15,412 nucleotides of DNA, from positions 1-15,412 of the forward strand of contig JAQSXM010000047.1 in NCBI GenBank assembly GCA_029256645.1. Direction: 5' to 3'. The notes beneath the pieces are model-generated. The model did not search any database, was not told the origin of the DNA, and worked only from the letters and a program-made list of their open reading frames with translations. Positions 6,981 through 14,978 of this stretch are shown here, one piece after another. The position numbers and the translations under genes are program-made. Position 1 is the stretch's first letter; every line of letters begins with the position of its first letter. This DNA comes from Sporomusa sp. (GTDB lineage: Bacteria; Bacillota_C; Negativicutes; Sporomusales; Sporomusaceae).

Positions 6981-7517
6981 TTACAGTATGTTTTTTATAA
7001 CCGGCGAAGCAACCGCCGCCATCACCCGGTAGCCTGCTTCATTGGGGTGAAGAACATCGGCGTACAGCGTTAGACTATCCTTAGCGGCTTTGAATGCAGC
7101 ATAAAAATCAATCACGGTTAGCTTGCCGGCAATCGCATAGTCCCGCATATCCTGGCGATACAGATCAAGATACGCTTCGTCCGGAGGATAATTACAGGGA
7201 ACCGGCAGCCCAATAATGGGTGTTATCTGGTACTGCAGCGCTAATTCTACCATTTTCCGGACCTGTGTCTCCACCGTCTCGGCCGCCACCCGGGCACAGG
7301 CATCATTCGTGCCTCCCATGATAATAACATGCGATGGCGCGTATGCGATAACATCCCGGTTAAACCGCGCCAGCATCCCGGCCGTACTGTCCCCGTTGAC
7401 ACCTTTATTAAGCATCGTAATGCCGAGCTCAGCGCCGGTCAGCCTGACCCAGGACAACTCCGGCGTATAAGGAAAGCCATATGTAATCGAATCGCCAAGG
7501 GCGACGATCGTCCCCAT
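6981..7517 (-). CDS. SGNH/GDSL-family hydrolase (esterase/lipase-like)
   Basis: A 178-residue hydrolase with all four SGNH blocks: VALGDSITYG (nucleophile Ser10 within GDSIT, residues 8-12), NKGVNGDST (block II Gly), GGTNDA (block III Asn) and ADVLHPNEAGY (block V Asp and His). It has no signal peptide or membrane segment, so it should be cytoplasmic. The nearest well-known types are TesA-like thioesterase/lysophospholipases and acyl- or acetyl-esterases; the substrate cannot be told from sequence. The ATG is preceded by GGGAGG at nine bases. It lies 35 bases after the proline-rich membrane protein gene on the same strand, so the two may be co-transcribed, and a terminator follows immediately. 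Confidence 0.87.
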   Translation of the reverse strand: MGTIVALGDSITYGFPYTPELSWVRLTGAELGITMLNKGVNGDSTAGMLARFNRDVIAYAPSHVIIMGGTNDACARVAAETVETQVRKMVELALQYQITPIIGLPVPCNYPPDEAYLDLYRQDMRDYAIAGKLTVIDFYAAFKAAKDSLTLYADVLHPNEAGYRVMAAVASPVIKNIL

Positions 7518-7552
7518 GCCAGTAGTCCTCCCCTGTTACGTTTTTTCTGTTC

Positions 7553-8125
7553 TCAAATCCGCAATTCAAAGTTTTGTTTGACTTTAGGCGCCGGCGTCTG
7601 AGGCGATACCACTATATCCAAGCCATCCTGGCCAATTACGGCAGTTGATCTCTGCGAATAGTCAACAATGGTCCGCTGTTGCTCTTTTTTACGTTTAAAT
7701 AACCGCAGTCCGAGTAAGATTACAGCGATGGCGCCCACGATGACTACAAAGGGAACATAGCTGAAACCAGACGGCTTGCTATCTGGCACTGGCGGCTGAG
7801 CGGGGACAGTCTGCGTAGATGTCCCTGCTTGCGAATCAAAGGACCTGCCAGGAGCTATCATACTCTTGGTTGGGGTTTCCTTTGCTGCCGGCTCTGCCTT
7901 TGCCTCGGCTTTATGCGGTGTCGAATTCCCCTGAAAAGCCTTGCCCAGTCCTTCAAGCTCCTTGGCAGTACCTGTCACCACCGGGCTTACCGATTTCCCC
8001 GGGGGTTGGGTTTGGTTAGCAGGAGCAGGGGTATGCTGATCACCGGCGGTATTGGAATTCGGCAGCGTAACGGTTGGAACTACAGGCAGCGAAGGTTTTG
8101 TTGGCGGTGTAGGAGCTACCGGCAT
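7553..8125 (-). CDS. Proline-rich single-pass membrane protein, unknown function
   Basis: I do not recognise a family. The 190-residue protein has about 120 residues of low-complexity Pro/Thr/Ala/Lys sequence (MPVAPTPPTKPSLPVVPTV; NQTQPPGKSVSPVV), one strong transmembrane helix (YVPFVVIVGAIAVILLGLRL, about 123-142), a basic stop-transfer cluster FKRKKEQQR, and a short C-terminal tail ending QNFELRI. There is no N-terminal signal peptide. By the positive-inside rule the Pro-rich arm would be outside the cytoplasmic membrane and the tail inside, a layout suited to spanning periplasm or wall. The topology resembles FliO-type flagellar proteins, but no FliO sequence motif is evident and no flagellar genes adjoin. 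GAAGG lies about 10 bases before the ATG. Confidence 0.7.
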   Translation of the reverse strand: MPVAPTPPTKPSLPVVPTVTLPNSNTAGDQHTPAPANQTQPPGKSVSPVVTGTAKELEGLGKAFQGNSTPHKAEAKAEPAAKETPTKSMIAPGRSFDSQAGTSTQTVPAQPPVPDSKPSGFSYVPFVVIVGAIAVILLGLRLFKRKKEQQRTIVDYSQRSTAVIGQDGLDIVVSPQTPAPKVKQNFELRI

Positions 8126-8160
8126 AATGAAAACACCTTCATTCTATCATAAATAATCTA

Positions 8161-8200
8161 ATGACTATATTCCGCACGCGATGTAGTCATCCCTTTTTTT
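8161..8200. terminator. Inverted repeat between the RND operon and the proline-rich gene
   Basis: ATGACTA (8161-8167) with TAGTCAT (8184-8190), 16-base loop. A run of seven T follows on the + strand, where no gene ends; on the minus strand it follows the RND stop by 34 bases but has only TTAGATTATTT after it. It is a weak candidate for the RND operon terminator. Confidence 0.3.
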
Positions 8201-8224
8201 GCACGAATGTAAAACGGAGGTTGA

Positions 8225-11200
8225 TTACTCCTTTAACTGTGAAGAACCAGAACGCTTATTCCTAAACCTTTCTGTGATCGTTTCTACCACAACAAACAGA
8301 ACAGGGATTAAGAATATTCCCAGCGCTGTTGCTGTAAACATACCGCCCACGACTGCTGTTCCCATAGAATTCCTGGCACCGGCACCAGCCCCTGTCGCCA
8401 CGGCTAACGGGAAGCAGCCAATAATAAAGGCCAGTGAAGTCATAAGAATCGGCCGCAGACGGGTTTTTGCCGCTTCAATGGCCGCCGCAACCAGGTTCAT
8501 ACCTTTGTCAACCCTGACTTTAGCAAACTCAACAATCAATATCGCATTTTTCGCAGCCAAACCAATCAGCATAACTAAACCAATTTGCATGTATACGCTG
8601 TTTTCTAAATTGCGCACATACTGAAACAAGAAAGCACCAAAAACGCCGGTTGGCACGGAAAGCAACACGGCAAAGGGAACGCTCCAGCTCTCATAAAGAG
8701 CTGCCAAACATAAAAAGACGAAAACGATAGCCATACCAAACACAATCGGTGCCCGGGAACCAGAGAGCTTCTCCTCCCGGCTTTGCCCAGACCATTCATA
8801 GGTATAACCATTGGCTAAGGTTTGCCCTGCTACCTCTTCCAGGGCAGTCATGGCTTGGCCGGAGCTGTACCCGGAAGCCTGTGTGCCGCTGATTTGAACT
8901 GCCTTCACACCATTAAACCGGGTAATGACAGTTGGCGCATTAATCTTTTTTGGTTTAAGAAGGGTATTTAGCGGCACCATCGTATCATTAGAACTTTTTA
9001 CATAAAGATATCGTGTTGCATTCGCATCACTGCGAAATGACGGTTCGGCCTGCACCGTAACCTTGTAGGCACGGCCAAATTTATTAAAATCATTTACCTG
9101 GGTGCCGCCAAGGAATACCTGCAAGGCCGTAAATACATCATCAACAGCCACCCCCAGTTGTTCAGCCTTTTCCCGGTCTACCTCAAATTCATAGCTTGGT
9201 GTATTGGCTTTAAATGTAGATGTAATCGAACCAATCTCCGGACGCTCTTTGGCAGCCGCCACGAATTTTTGGGCCATGCTGTCAAGATCCGCTAAGGAAC
9301 CGCCGCTCCGGTCTTCCAGCATCAAGGTAAAGCCACCGACCATTCCCAGCCCGGGCAGACCGGAGGGGGCAAAGGAAACGACCGAGCCTTCCGGAAAGTG
9401 GGCTCCACTCAGCAAGGTCTGACTTATTTCGGCTTTTACCTGTAATTCAGGCTTTTGCCGCTCGCCCCAGGAATCCAGGGAAATAAACATAGCACCGGCG
9501 TTCGTCTTGGTGCCGCCCCCCAATATATCCATACCTGATAACGACATGATATTAAGAACGCCAGGCTGAGCACTTACCTTTTCGGTAAATTGCCGCATCA
9601 CCTCAATAGTCCGGTTCAAACTGGACGCTTCCGGCAACGTGATAGCCGTTATATAGAAGCCCTGATCTTCATCAGGCACAAAGGAAGACGGCACCACTTT
9701 ATATAACCCGCCGGTCAGGATGAGTAAGACTGCCAGCAGAACCAGGCACAGGCGGGCTTTCGGAATAAGTTTGCCGAGCCCGTCCCCATACTGCGCAATG
9801 CCTCGTTCAAACCAATTATTGAAAGCACTAAAGAATCTGGCCAATGAACCACTATGCGCCTGAGGATCATGGGGTTTAAGCAGCAGCACGCACAGTGCCG
9901 GCGTCAGTGATAAAGCAACAATGGCCGACAAAGCCATCGACACCACAATGGTTAACGCAAATTGTTTGTATAGTATCCCCGTAGTGCCGCCGAAAAAGGC
10001 CACCGGAATAAATACTGACGCCAATACGAACGCAATCGCAACAACCGGGCCGGACACCTCGCTCATGGCCCGCTTGGTGGCGTCCAGCGGGGAAAGCCCG
10101 GAATAGCGCATATGATACTCGACAGCCTCAATAACAACAATCGCATCATCAACAACAAGCCCGATAGCCAGCACCATCGCAAATAAGGTAAGCGTGTTGA
10201 TGGTAAAGCCTAGTGCACTAAAGGCAGCAAAGGTACCCAGCAAGGATACCGGAATTGCCAGCAAGGGAATCAGTGTGGCCCGCCAGCTTTGCAGGAAAAC
10301 AAACACTACAATTAAAACTAACAGCAGCGCTTCGGCAAAGGTTTTAACTACCTCCTGCATGGATTCGCGTACAAACTCGGTATTATCAACAACAATTTTA
10401 TATTCCATGTCACCGGGGAAATTCTTCGAGGCCTGTGCCAGCACAGTTTTTACCTTACTGATGGTCTCTAAGGCATTGGCATCACTGGTTAACTTAACAG
10501 CAAACCCAGCTGCCACCTTACTGTTCACCAAGCTGTTAAAATTATATTCCTTGCTGCCCAATTCCACCCGGGCAATATCCTTAATCCGGACGAACGAAGC
10601 GTCTGATTGCGAACGAACGATAATATTTTCAAACTCTTTCTGATCAGTAAGACGGCCTTTAACCTTGGCCGTATACTGGAATTGCTGCTCAGACGCTGTC
10701 GGCATTTTACCAAAAGCACCGGCTGCTGCCTGAACATTTTGCGTTTCAATCGCGGCAGTCACTTCACCGACTGAAATCCCCAATTGCGCCATTTTTTCCG
10801 GCTGCAGCCATATCCGCATACTGTAATCGGAGCCAAATGCGGATACTTCACCGACACCCTTGACCCGTTTGATATCATCAATCAGATAAATACTGCCATA
10901 GTTTTTTAAGAAATTGGCATCATAATTGTCATTAGGCGACCAGAGCGTAAAAATAAGCGACATATCCTGTGAGGATTTGCGGGTTGTAACCCCGGCTGTC
11001 TGCACCGTACTGGGTAAAGAGGCATTGGCTTGCGCTACCCGGTTCTGTGCTTGTACCGCTGCCGTATCCGAGTCTTTCTCTGTCTCAAACTGAATGCTCA
11101 GGGAATAAGAACCGGAATCTGTACTGGTGGAGGACATATAAACCATATCCTCGACACCATTTATCTGTTCTTCAATGACCTGGGCAACTGTTTGATCAAC

Positions 11201-11368
11201 AACATCGGCATTAGCCCCCTGGTAGGAAGTACTTACTGAGATTGTTGGCGGCGAAATTTGCGGGTACTGCGCTACCGGCAGAGTAAAGGCGGCAGTTGTG
11301 CCCAATAAGGTAATAATAATCGACAAAACGATGGCGAAAATAGGGCGGTTAATAAAGAAATTAGCCAT
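8225..11368 (-). CDS. RND multidrug efflux pump, inner-membrane transporter (AcrB/MexB-type, HAE-1)
   Basis: A 1047-residue proton-driven pump, the full length of the HAE-1 family, working as a trimer in the inner membrane and drawing substrates from membrane and periplasm. Seen: MANFFINRPIFAIVLSIII (helix 1); ISVSTSYQGANADVVDQTV (porter domain); GLVVDDAIVVIEAVEYHM with the proton-relay pair Asp407-Asp408; the switch-loop analogue MDILGGGTKTNAGAMFISLD; GLAAKNAILIVEFAK with Lys940; and RLRPILMTSLAF in helix 11. The relay residues fall at the same numbers as in E. coli AcrB. It is the last gene of the three-gene operon: its AGGGGG ribosome site overlaps the TAG stop of the fusion-protein gene, with 14 bases between the genes, so translation is probably coupled. 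Hydrophobic drugs, dyes, bile-type detergents or solvents are likely substrates. Confidence 0.96.
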   Translation of the reverse strand: MANFFINRPIFAIVLSIIITLLGTTAAFTLPVAQYPQISPPTISVSTSYQGANADVVDQTVAQVIEEQINGVEDMVYMSSTSTDSGSYSLSIQFETEKDSDTAAVQAQNRVAQANASLPSTVQTAGVTTRKSSQDMSLIFTLWSPNDNYDANFLKNYGSIYLIDDIKRVKGVGEVSAFGSDYSMRIWLQPEKMAQLGISVGEVTAAIETQNVQAAAGAFGKMPTASEQQFQYTAKVKGRLTDQKEFENIIVRSQSDASFVRIKDIARVELGSKEYNFNSLVNSKVAAGFAVKLTSDANALETISKVKTVLAQASKNFPGDMEYKIVVDNTEFVRESMQEVVKTFAEALLLVLIVVFVFLQSWRATLIPLLAIPVSLLGTFAAFSALGFTINTLTLFAMVLAIGLVVDDAIVVIEAVEYHMRYSGLSPLDATKRAMSEVSGPVVAIAFVLASVFIPVAFFGGTTGILYKQFALTIVVSMALSAIVALSLTPALCVLLLKPHDPQAHSGSLARFFSAFNNWFERGIAQYGDGLGKLIPKARLCLVLLAVLLILTGGLYKVVPSSFVPDEDQGFYITAITLPEASSLNRTIEVMRQFTEKVSAQPGVLNIMSLSGMDILGGGTKTNAGAMFISLDSWGERQKPELQVKAEISQTLLSGAHFPEGSVVSFAPSGLPGLGMVGGFTLMLEDRSGGSLADLDSMAQKFVAAAKERPEIGSITSTFKANTPSYEFEVDREKAEQLGVAVDDVFTALQVFLGGTQVNDFNKFGRAYKVTVQAEPSFRSDANATRYLYVKSSNDTMVPLNTLLKPKKINAPTVITRFNGVKAVQISGTQASGYSSGQAMTALEEVAGQTLANGYTYEWSGQSREEKLSGSRAPIVFGMAIVFVFLCLAALYESWSVPFAVLLSVPTGVFGAFLFQYVRNLENSVYMQIGLVMLIGLAAKNAILIVEFAKVRVDKGMNLVAAAIEAAKTRLRPILMTSLAFIIGCFPLAVATGAGAGARNSMGTAVVGGMFTATALGIFLIPVLFVVVETITERFRNKRSGSSQLKE

Positions 11369-11382
11369 AATAACAACGCCCC

Positions 11383-12549
11383 CTATTGCCGGGCCGGAGT
11401 CTGTGCATCCGGCTGTATCATTGTTACTTGTAAAGCATTGCCTTGTTTTACCTTGTCGATACCGTCCACAATAACCCGGTCAGTGCCGCTAAGGCCTTCT
11501 TCCACCAACCACATATCGCCAATCCTGTCGCCAAGCTTTACTTGCCTGCTTTCAGCCTTGTTATCCTCGGTTACGACGATAACAAAGGTATTATCCAGCA
11601 CTTCCTTAACCGCTTTTTGCGGAATCAGCAAAGCCCCCTGCCGCACCGTTTCTTGCGCAACTACCCGGGCAAACATCCCTGGCAGCAAGTAGTTCTGCGG
11701 GTTATCAAAGCTGGCTTTGATCGTAATCGTGCCTGTTGTATTGCTGATTCCCCGGTCGATTTGCTCCACACGACCGATCAGCGGATATTCGGTTCCGTCA
11801 CCTAGTACCAGTTTCAGATGCTCCTTGAAATTGGCAGGCAGTGAACCATTGCCGTTGCGGATAAATTCCAGGTATTCCGTTTCACTCATGCTGAACTGTA
11901 CCCAAACCGGATTTATTGAGGAAACGGTAGCCATCGTTGTCGAACCGGCTGCCACATAATAACCGAGACTTACATCATTCACATCAATGCGGCCATCAAC
12001 CGGCGAAACAATTAAGGTATCCTGCTCATCCTCAATGGCCTGTTGCAAGGTTGCCCGGCTTACCTCGACCGTGGCTGCTTCTTCTTCAGCCTGGGATACA
12101 TACGCATCTACCGTTTGTTGGGCAATCCCTTTTAAAGCGGCCAACTTCTGATAGCGCGCTACGTCTTTCTGGGTATTATTAAGTGTTGCCTGCGATTTTA
12201 GCAACGCTGCCCTGGCCGAATTAATAGCTGTCCGGTACTGCTTATTATCGATTTGGAACAAAGGCTGGCCCTTATAGACCGTATCGCCGCCATTCACCAT
12301 CTTAGCAACAACATTCCCGGCTACTTTTGACATGATTTTTACTTCACTCTTTGCTTTTACCTGTCCCACAAATTCACGGCTGACAGGTGTATCACGCGTT
12401 ACTACCTGCATAGCCTTTACCACTACCGCCTGCGGGGCTGTATTCAGCTGTGTTTTGGACAATATCCCGCTGCGTACAACAACAATGCCAAGCAAAACAA
12501 CTACAGCAAGCAAGCCAATGTACAGTTTTTTTGAACCCTTGATACTCAA
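11383..12549 (-). CDS. RND efflux periplasmic adaptor (membrane fusion protein, AcrA/MexA-type)
   Basis: A 388-residue adaptor joining the inner-membrane pump to the outer-membrane channel. One N-terminal membrane helix (LYIGLLAVVVLLGIVVV) anchors it; there is no lipobox Cys, unlike E. coli AcrA, so it is not a lipoprotein. Then come a split lipoyl domain (VKIMSKVAGNVVAKMVNGGD and DTLIVSPVDGRIDVNDVSLG), an alpha-helical hairpin between them (about residues 105-180, including ARYQKLAALKGIAQQTVDAY), a beta-barrel (WVQFSMSETEYLEF; GRVEQIDRGISNTTGTITI) and the membrane-proximal domain. The start is TTG at 12549, eight bases after AGGAGG. An ATG at 12557 is out of frame and too close to that site. 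The gap to the upstream tolC-like gene is 24 bases. Confidence 0.94.
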   Translation of the reverse strand: MSIKGSKKLYIGLLAVVVLLGIVVVRSGILSKTQLNTAPQAVVVKAMQVVTRDTPVSREFVGQVKAKSEVKIMSKVAGNVVAKMVNGGDTVYKGQPLFQIDNKQYRTAINSARAALLKSQATLNNTQKDVARYQKLAALKGIAQQTVDAYVSQAEEEAATVEVSRATLQQAIEDEQDTLIVSPVDGRIDVNDVSLGYYVAAGSTTMATVSSINPVWVQFSMSETEYLEFIRNGNGSLPANFKEHLKLVLGDGTEYPLIGRVEQIDRGISNTTGTITIKASFDNPQNYLLPGMFARVVAQETVRQGALLIPQKAVKEVLDNTFVIVVTEDNKAESRQVKLGDRIGDMWLVEEGLSGTDRVIVDGIDKVKQGNALQVTMIQPDAQTPARQ

Positions 12550-12573
12550 TTGTCATTCCTCCTACTTCCCTGG

Positions 12574-13869
12574 TTACTGCACTGGTAAGCCCATGGCCTG
12601 TTCCAGTTTAACTTTGTTCGTATTATAATCATACAAGGCCTGGATATAATCCTTTTTCGCGGAGTCCAGCGATAATACCGCATCACGCAAATCAAGGTTA
12701 GTTCCAATCCCGACCTCATAACGGGCTTTTTGGATCATTAAACTTTCTTCCGCATAGTCAACAGATACTTTGTTGGAATCAATCCTCTTCTCGGCTTCAT
12801 GCATACTCAAATAATACTCACGTACATTCAACAGGATAGTATCACGCTGCTGCCCGGCCTTATCCAGCACCATATCCACATTATGCTGGGCTTGCTTAAC
12901 GTTAGCATTAGTTAAACCGGTATCAAATACATTGATCGATGTGGTTAATTTCAATAGCCAATTGCTATTTTTGGAGCCAATTAAATGGCTGTCATACCAG
13001 TCCTGCTCCGCAGTCAGATTAACAGTCGGCCGCCGGCCGCTTTTGGCGATATCCACATCATAATTGGCACTGGCGATTTTGGCTTCATATTGAACCAGTT
13101 CGGGGCGGTGATCCACAGCATACTGCAGGCATTCCTCCAGCGTCCTGGGATATTTTTCGTAAGCAAACTCATCTTTTAGCGTAACCTCGGTAGCATGGGG
13201 TAAACCAATCGCATTGTTCAGTGCAGCTACTGCATTGGTATAATTATTTTTGGCTTTTACCAGATTATCCTGAGAGCTTGCCAGATCCACCTGGCTTGAC
13301 AACACATCGGTCTTAGCTACCAGGCCCAAATCGAATTTATCCTTAACCAGCTTCAAGTGTTCTTCATAGTTCTTGACCGTCTCCTGATTCACCTTGACTT
13401 CATTACGGTATTCCAGCACGGTAAGGTAATTGGCCACCACGGTCAGCTTCAGCTGTTGTTTGGCTGCCTCCACATCCAGTTCTGCCACCTTCAGATCAAG
13501 CTTAGCCTGTTTGATTTGATTCTCCAGCTTCCCGCCGGAATACAGCGGTAATGAAAGAGCGATCTGGTTATCAAAATTTGTCGTATATTCATATGTAGAT
13601 GTTCCGGTCTCCGCCGGCGGCGTGTTATATCGCTGGTCGGTATGGGTAAAATCGATGGAAAGTCCTTTGTTTTTCCTGGCTTCTTTCATGGCCCAATATG
13701 ATTTTTCCCTGGCTGATTTTGCATATTTGATATCATAGTTATTCTGTAAAGCCAGGGCGATACTGTCTTCTACCGATAACTCCACCGCCGTGGCCAACAC
13801 CGGCTGGGCTAATGTCATGAGCATGGCGACAGGGATAATTGCCAGGAAATACCGCTGGTATCTCTTCAT
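12574..13869 (-). CDS. TolC-family outer-membrane efflux channel
   Basis: A 431-residue outer-membrane factor forming the exit duct of the pump as a trimer. A Sec signal peptide (MKRYQRYFLAIIPVAMLMTL, cleavage probably after PVLA) is followed by two OEP repeats: LSVEDSIALALQNNYDIK, ALSLPLYSGGKLENQIKQAK and long helices with LGLVAKTDVLSSQVDLASSQ; then YPRTLEECLQYAVDHRPELV, SINVFDTGLTNANVKQAQHN and YEVGIGTNLDLRDAVLSLDS. I chose the Met at 13869 because AGGAGG lies seven bases before it and it begins the signal peptide; an in-frame Met 17 codons earlier would bury it. It is the first gene of the operon and direct evidence for an outer membrane. No lipobox Cys is present. Confidence 0.94.
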   Translation of the reverse strand: MKRYQRYFLAIIPVAMLMTLAQPVLATAVELSVEDSIALALQNNYDIKYAKSAREKSYWAMKEARKNKGLSIDFTHTDQRYNTPPAETGTSTYEYTTNFDNQIALSLPLYSGGKLENQIKQAKLDLKVAELDVEAAKQQLKLTVVANYLTVLEYRNEVKVNQETVKNYEEHLKLVKDKFDLGLVAKTDVLSSQVDLASSQDNLVKAKNNYTNAVAALNNAIGLPHATEVTLKDEFAYEKYPRTLEECLQYAVDHRPELVQYEAKIASANYDVDIAKSGRRPTVNLTAEQDWYDSHLIGSKNSNWLLKLTTSINVFDTGLTNANVKQAQHNVDMVLDKAGQQRDTILLNVREYYLSMHEAEKRIDSNKVSVDYAEESLMIQKARYEVGIGTNLDLRDAVLSLDSAKKDYIQALYDYNTNKVKLEQAMGLPVQ

Positions 13870-14005
13870 ACTAAAACCTCCTGAAAAATTATTCTGATTG
13901 TGAACGCTAGGGATTCCCATCAGATCAAGCGAAGTATTGAATGCTAGCTTGGATTGTAGTAGTACTCATGATATAATATAAATATTAATATACTATTAAC
14001 ATCTA

Positions 14006-14033
14006 ATTATATTTAACATATATGTATAGTAAA
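14006..14033 (-). promoter_or_regulatory. Promoter of the tolC-MFP-RND operon
   Basis: On the minus strand: TTTACT (complement of 14028-14033), 16-base spacer, TATAAT (complement of 14006-14011). Its -35 box lies inside one arm of the inverted repeat at 14013-14060, so a regulator bound there should block it. The leader is about 130 bases and AT-rich. Confidence 0.5.
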
Positions 14034-14060
14034 TCTTTATTTACTATACATATATGTTAA
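14013..14060. promoter_or_regulatory. 48-bp perfect inverted repeat, probable MarR operator
   Basis: Two 22-bp arms (14013-14034 and 14039-14060) match perfectly around CTTT. Each arm contains ACATATATGT (14016-14025 and 14048-14057), itself a 10-bp palindrome centred about 32 bp apart, so the site could hold two MarR dimers on the same helix face. It overlaps the efflux operon's -35 region and lies just upstream of the MarR gene. Confidence 0.75.
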
Positions 14061-14071
14061 TCTCTTTGCGA

Positions 14072-14077
14072 TATACT
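14072..14077 (+). promoter_or_regulatory. Probable -10 box of the MarR gene
   Basis: TATACT 28 bases before the TTG start. The 17-18 bp spacing places the -35 region within the right arm of the inverted repeat, where no consensus -35 is seen; self-repression would follow from that position. Confidence 0.35.
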
Positions 14078-14104
14078 GTCAATAAAAAATAAGGAGTGCT
14101 TGTT

Positions 14105-14539
14105 TTGGATCGCATAAAAACCGCTGAACAGATGTTTCATTTAATTCCGCTCCTTGATAAGGAGTTTGTGAGACCTGTTGCACAACAATTTAAAACTATT
14201 CTTAGTTCGGCGCAGGTGCATGTACTGGCAATTCTAAGAGAAAAAAAGGCCACGATGACAGAACTTTCCCAGGAAATGCTTATGTCCAAACAGCAGATGA
14301 CACCGATTATTGATAAACTGGTTGCAGAAGGCTTTGTTCAGAGGGAATATGATAACGTTGATCGGAGAATTATCCGAATATGCATCACCTCGTCTGGATT
14401 GAACATTGGTGAGAGCGTCAAAGAAAAAGCAATGATGATATTAGAAAAGAAAATTGAACGGTTAGAGGAACAAGATGTGCTGCGGCTAAATAATGCAATC
14501 AGCGAATTGCAGCATATCATAAATAAAATGGCTTACTGA
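14105..14539 (+). CDS. MarR-family transcriptional regulator
   Basis: A 144-residue winged-helix repressor that works as a dimer and releases DNA on binding small, often toxic, molecules. Seen: N-terminal dimerisation helix (DRIKTAEQMFHLIPLLDKEF), SSAQVHVLAILREKKATMTE, recognition helix region LSQEMLMSKQQMTPIIDKLVAEGFVQRE, the wing DNVDRRIIRICIT with the family's conserved D-x-R-x-x-x motif, and a C-terminal helix. The start is most likely TTG at 14105, eight bases after AAGGAG (14091-14096); a GTG in the same frame at 14096 overlaps that site and cannot use it. It is divergent from the tolC-MFP-RND operon across a perfect inverted repeat, so it should repress both itself and the pump. Confidence 0.9.
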   Translation: MDRIKTAEQMFHLIPLLDKEFVRPVAQQFKTILSSAQVHVLAILREKKATMTELSQEMLMSKQQMTPIIDKLVAEGFVQREYDNVDRRIIRICITSSGLNIGESVKEKAMMILEKKIERLEEQDVLRLNNAISELQHIINKMAY

Positions 14540-14557
14540 TAAGCCGCCGGCAATAAA

Positions 14558-14606
14558 GAAAAGGCAAGAGACCAGTGGTATGTAACCACTGGTCTCTTGC
14601 CTTTTC
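14558..14606. terminator. Bidirectional terminator between convergent genes
   Basis: A perfect 22-bp stem (14558-14579 with 14585-14606) around a five-base ATGTA loop. The arms begin with GAAAAGG and end with CCTTTTC, giving T-rich 3' ends in both directions (CTTTTCTTTATT on the minus strand). It lies 18 bases after the MarR stop and 21 bases after the stop of the opposing FliG-N-like gene. Confidence 0.85.
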
Positions 14607-14627
14607 CCTTACCGTTGAGGGGAACAA

Positions 14628-14891
14628 TCAGCCCTTATTACTAATTTTACTGCCATTAAATAAAAAACGCATACTTGTCAGCACCTCGGAAGGGTTCATC
14701 TGATCGTTATAACCTAATTCTTCAAACTCAGTCCAGACACTTGCTTTGCTTTCCTGAGTAAGCACTGTCAGGCTGCGAATTGCAGCAACAACAGCTTTAA
14801 TTTCATCGTTATCCATCAAAGCAATGATGCTTTGGCCTTTTTCCATACCAATAATCATAAGAAAAATGGCCACCTTTTTTAGTGGCGTCAC
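14628..14891 (-). CDS. Small protein resembling a free-standing FliG N-terminal domain
   Basis: An 87-residue protein starting at GTG, nine bases after GGGAGG. TPLKKVAIFLMIIGMEKGQS, then IIALMDNDEIKAVVAAIRSL and TVLTQESKASVWTEFEEL follow the pattern of the FliG N-terminal domain: a K-x-A-x-[IF]-L-[ML]-x-[IL]-G helix, a D/E-E-I helix, and a T-x-E-x-[KR]-x-x-V-x-x-EF helix. In FliG this domain docks on the MS-ring protein FliF. The middle and C-terminal domains that bind FliM and the stator are absent; the protein ends 20 residues later at a normal stop, with no sign of a continuing frame. It may be a FliF-binding or MS-ring-related regulator, or a divergent domain used elsewhere. Similarity was judged by eye. 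Confidence 0.6.
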   Translation of the reverse strand: MTPLKKVAIFLMIIGMEKGQSIIALMDNDEIKAVVAAIRSLTVLTQESKASVWTEFEELGYNDQMNPSEVLTSMRFLFNGSKISNKG

Positions 14892-14952
14892 TACGAACTG
14901 CCTCCCTCTTAATCCTAGCGAACCGGCCCTGCCTGCAGCAAAGCCTCGCTTT

Positions 14953-14978
14953 TTATCCCCGTTAATTCTACCACTTTA
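14953..14978 (-). promoter_or_regulatory. Possible sigma-28 (flagellar) promoter
   Basis: On the minus strand: TAAAGTGG (complement of 14971-14978), 10 bases, GGGGATAA (complement of 14953-14960). The sigma-28 consensus is TAAAGTTT-N11-GCCGATAA; each box matches 6 of 8 and the spacer is one base short. It is 60 bases upstream of the FliG-N-like gene. An overlapping sigma-A reading (TTTACG-N18-TAGAAT) is also possible. Confidence 0.4.

Noticed and set aside
8199..8624. 141-residue plus-strand open frame
   Set aside because: Antisense to the conserved C-terminus of the RND pump; Ala/Thr/Ile-rich shadow.
10194..10643. 149-residue plus-strand open frame
   Set aside because: Antisense to the RND pump; no recognisable features.
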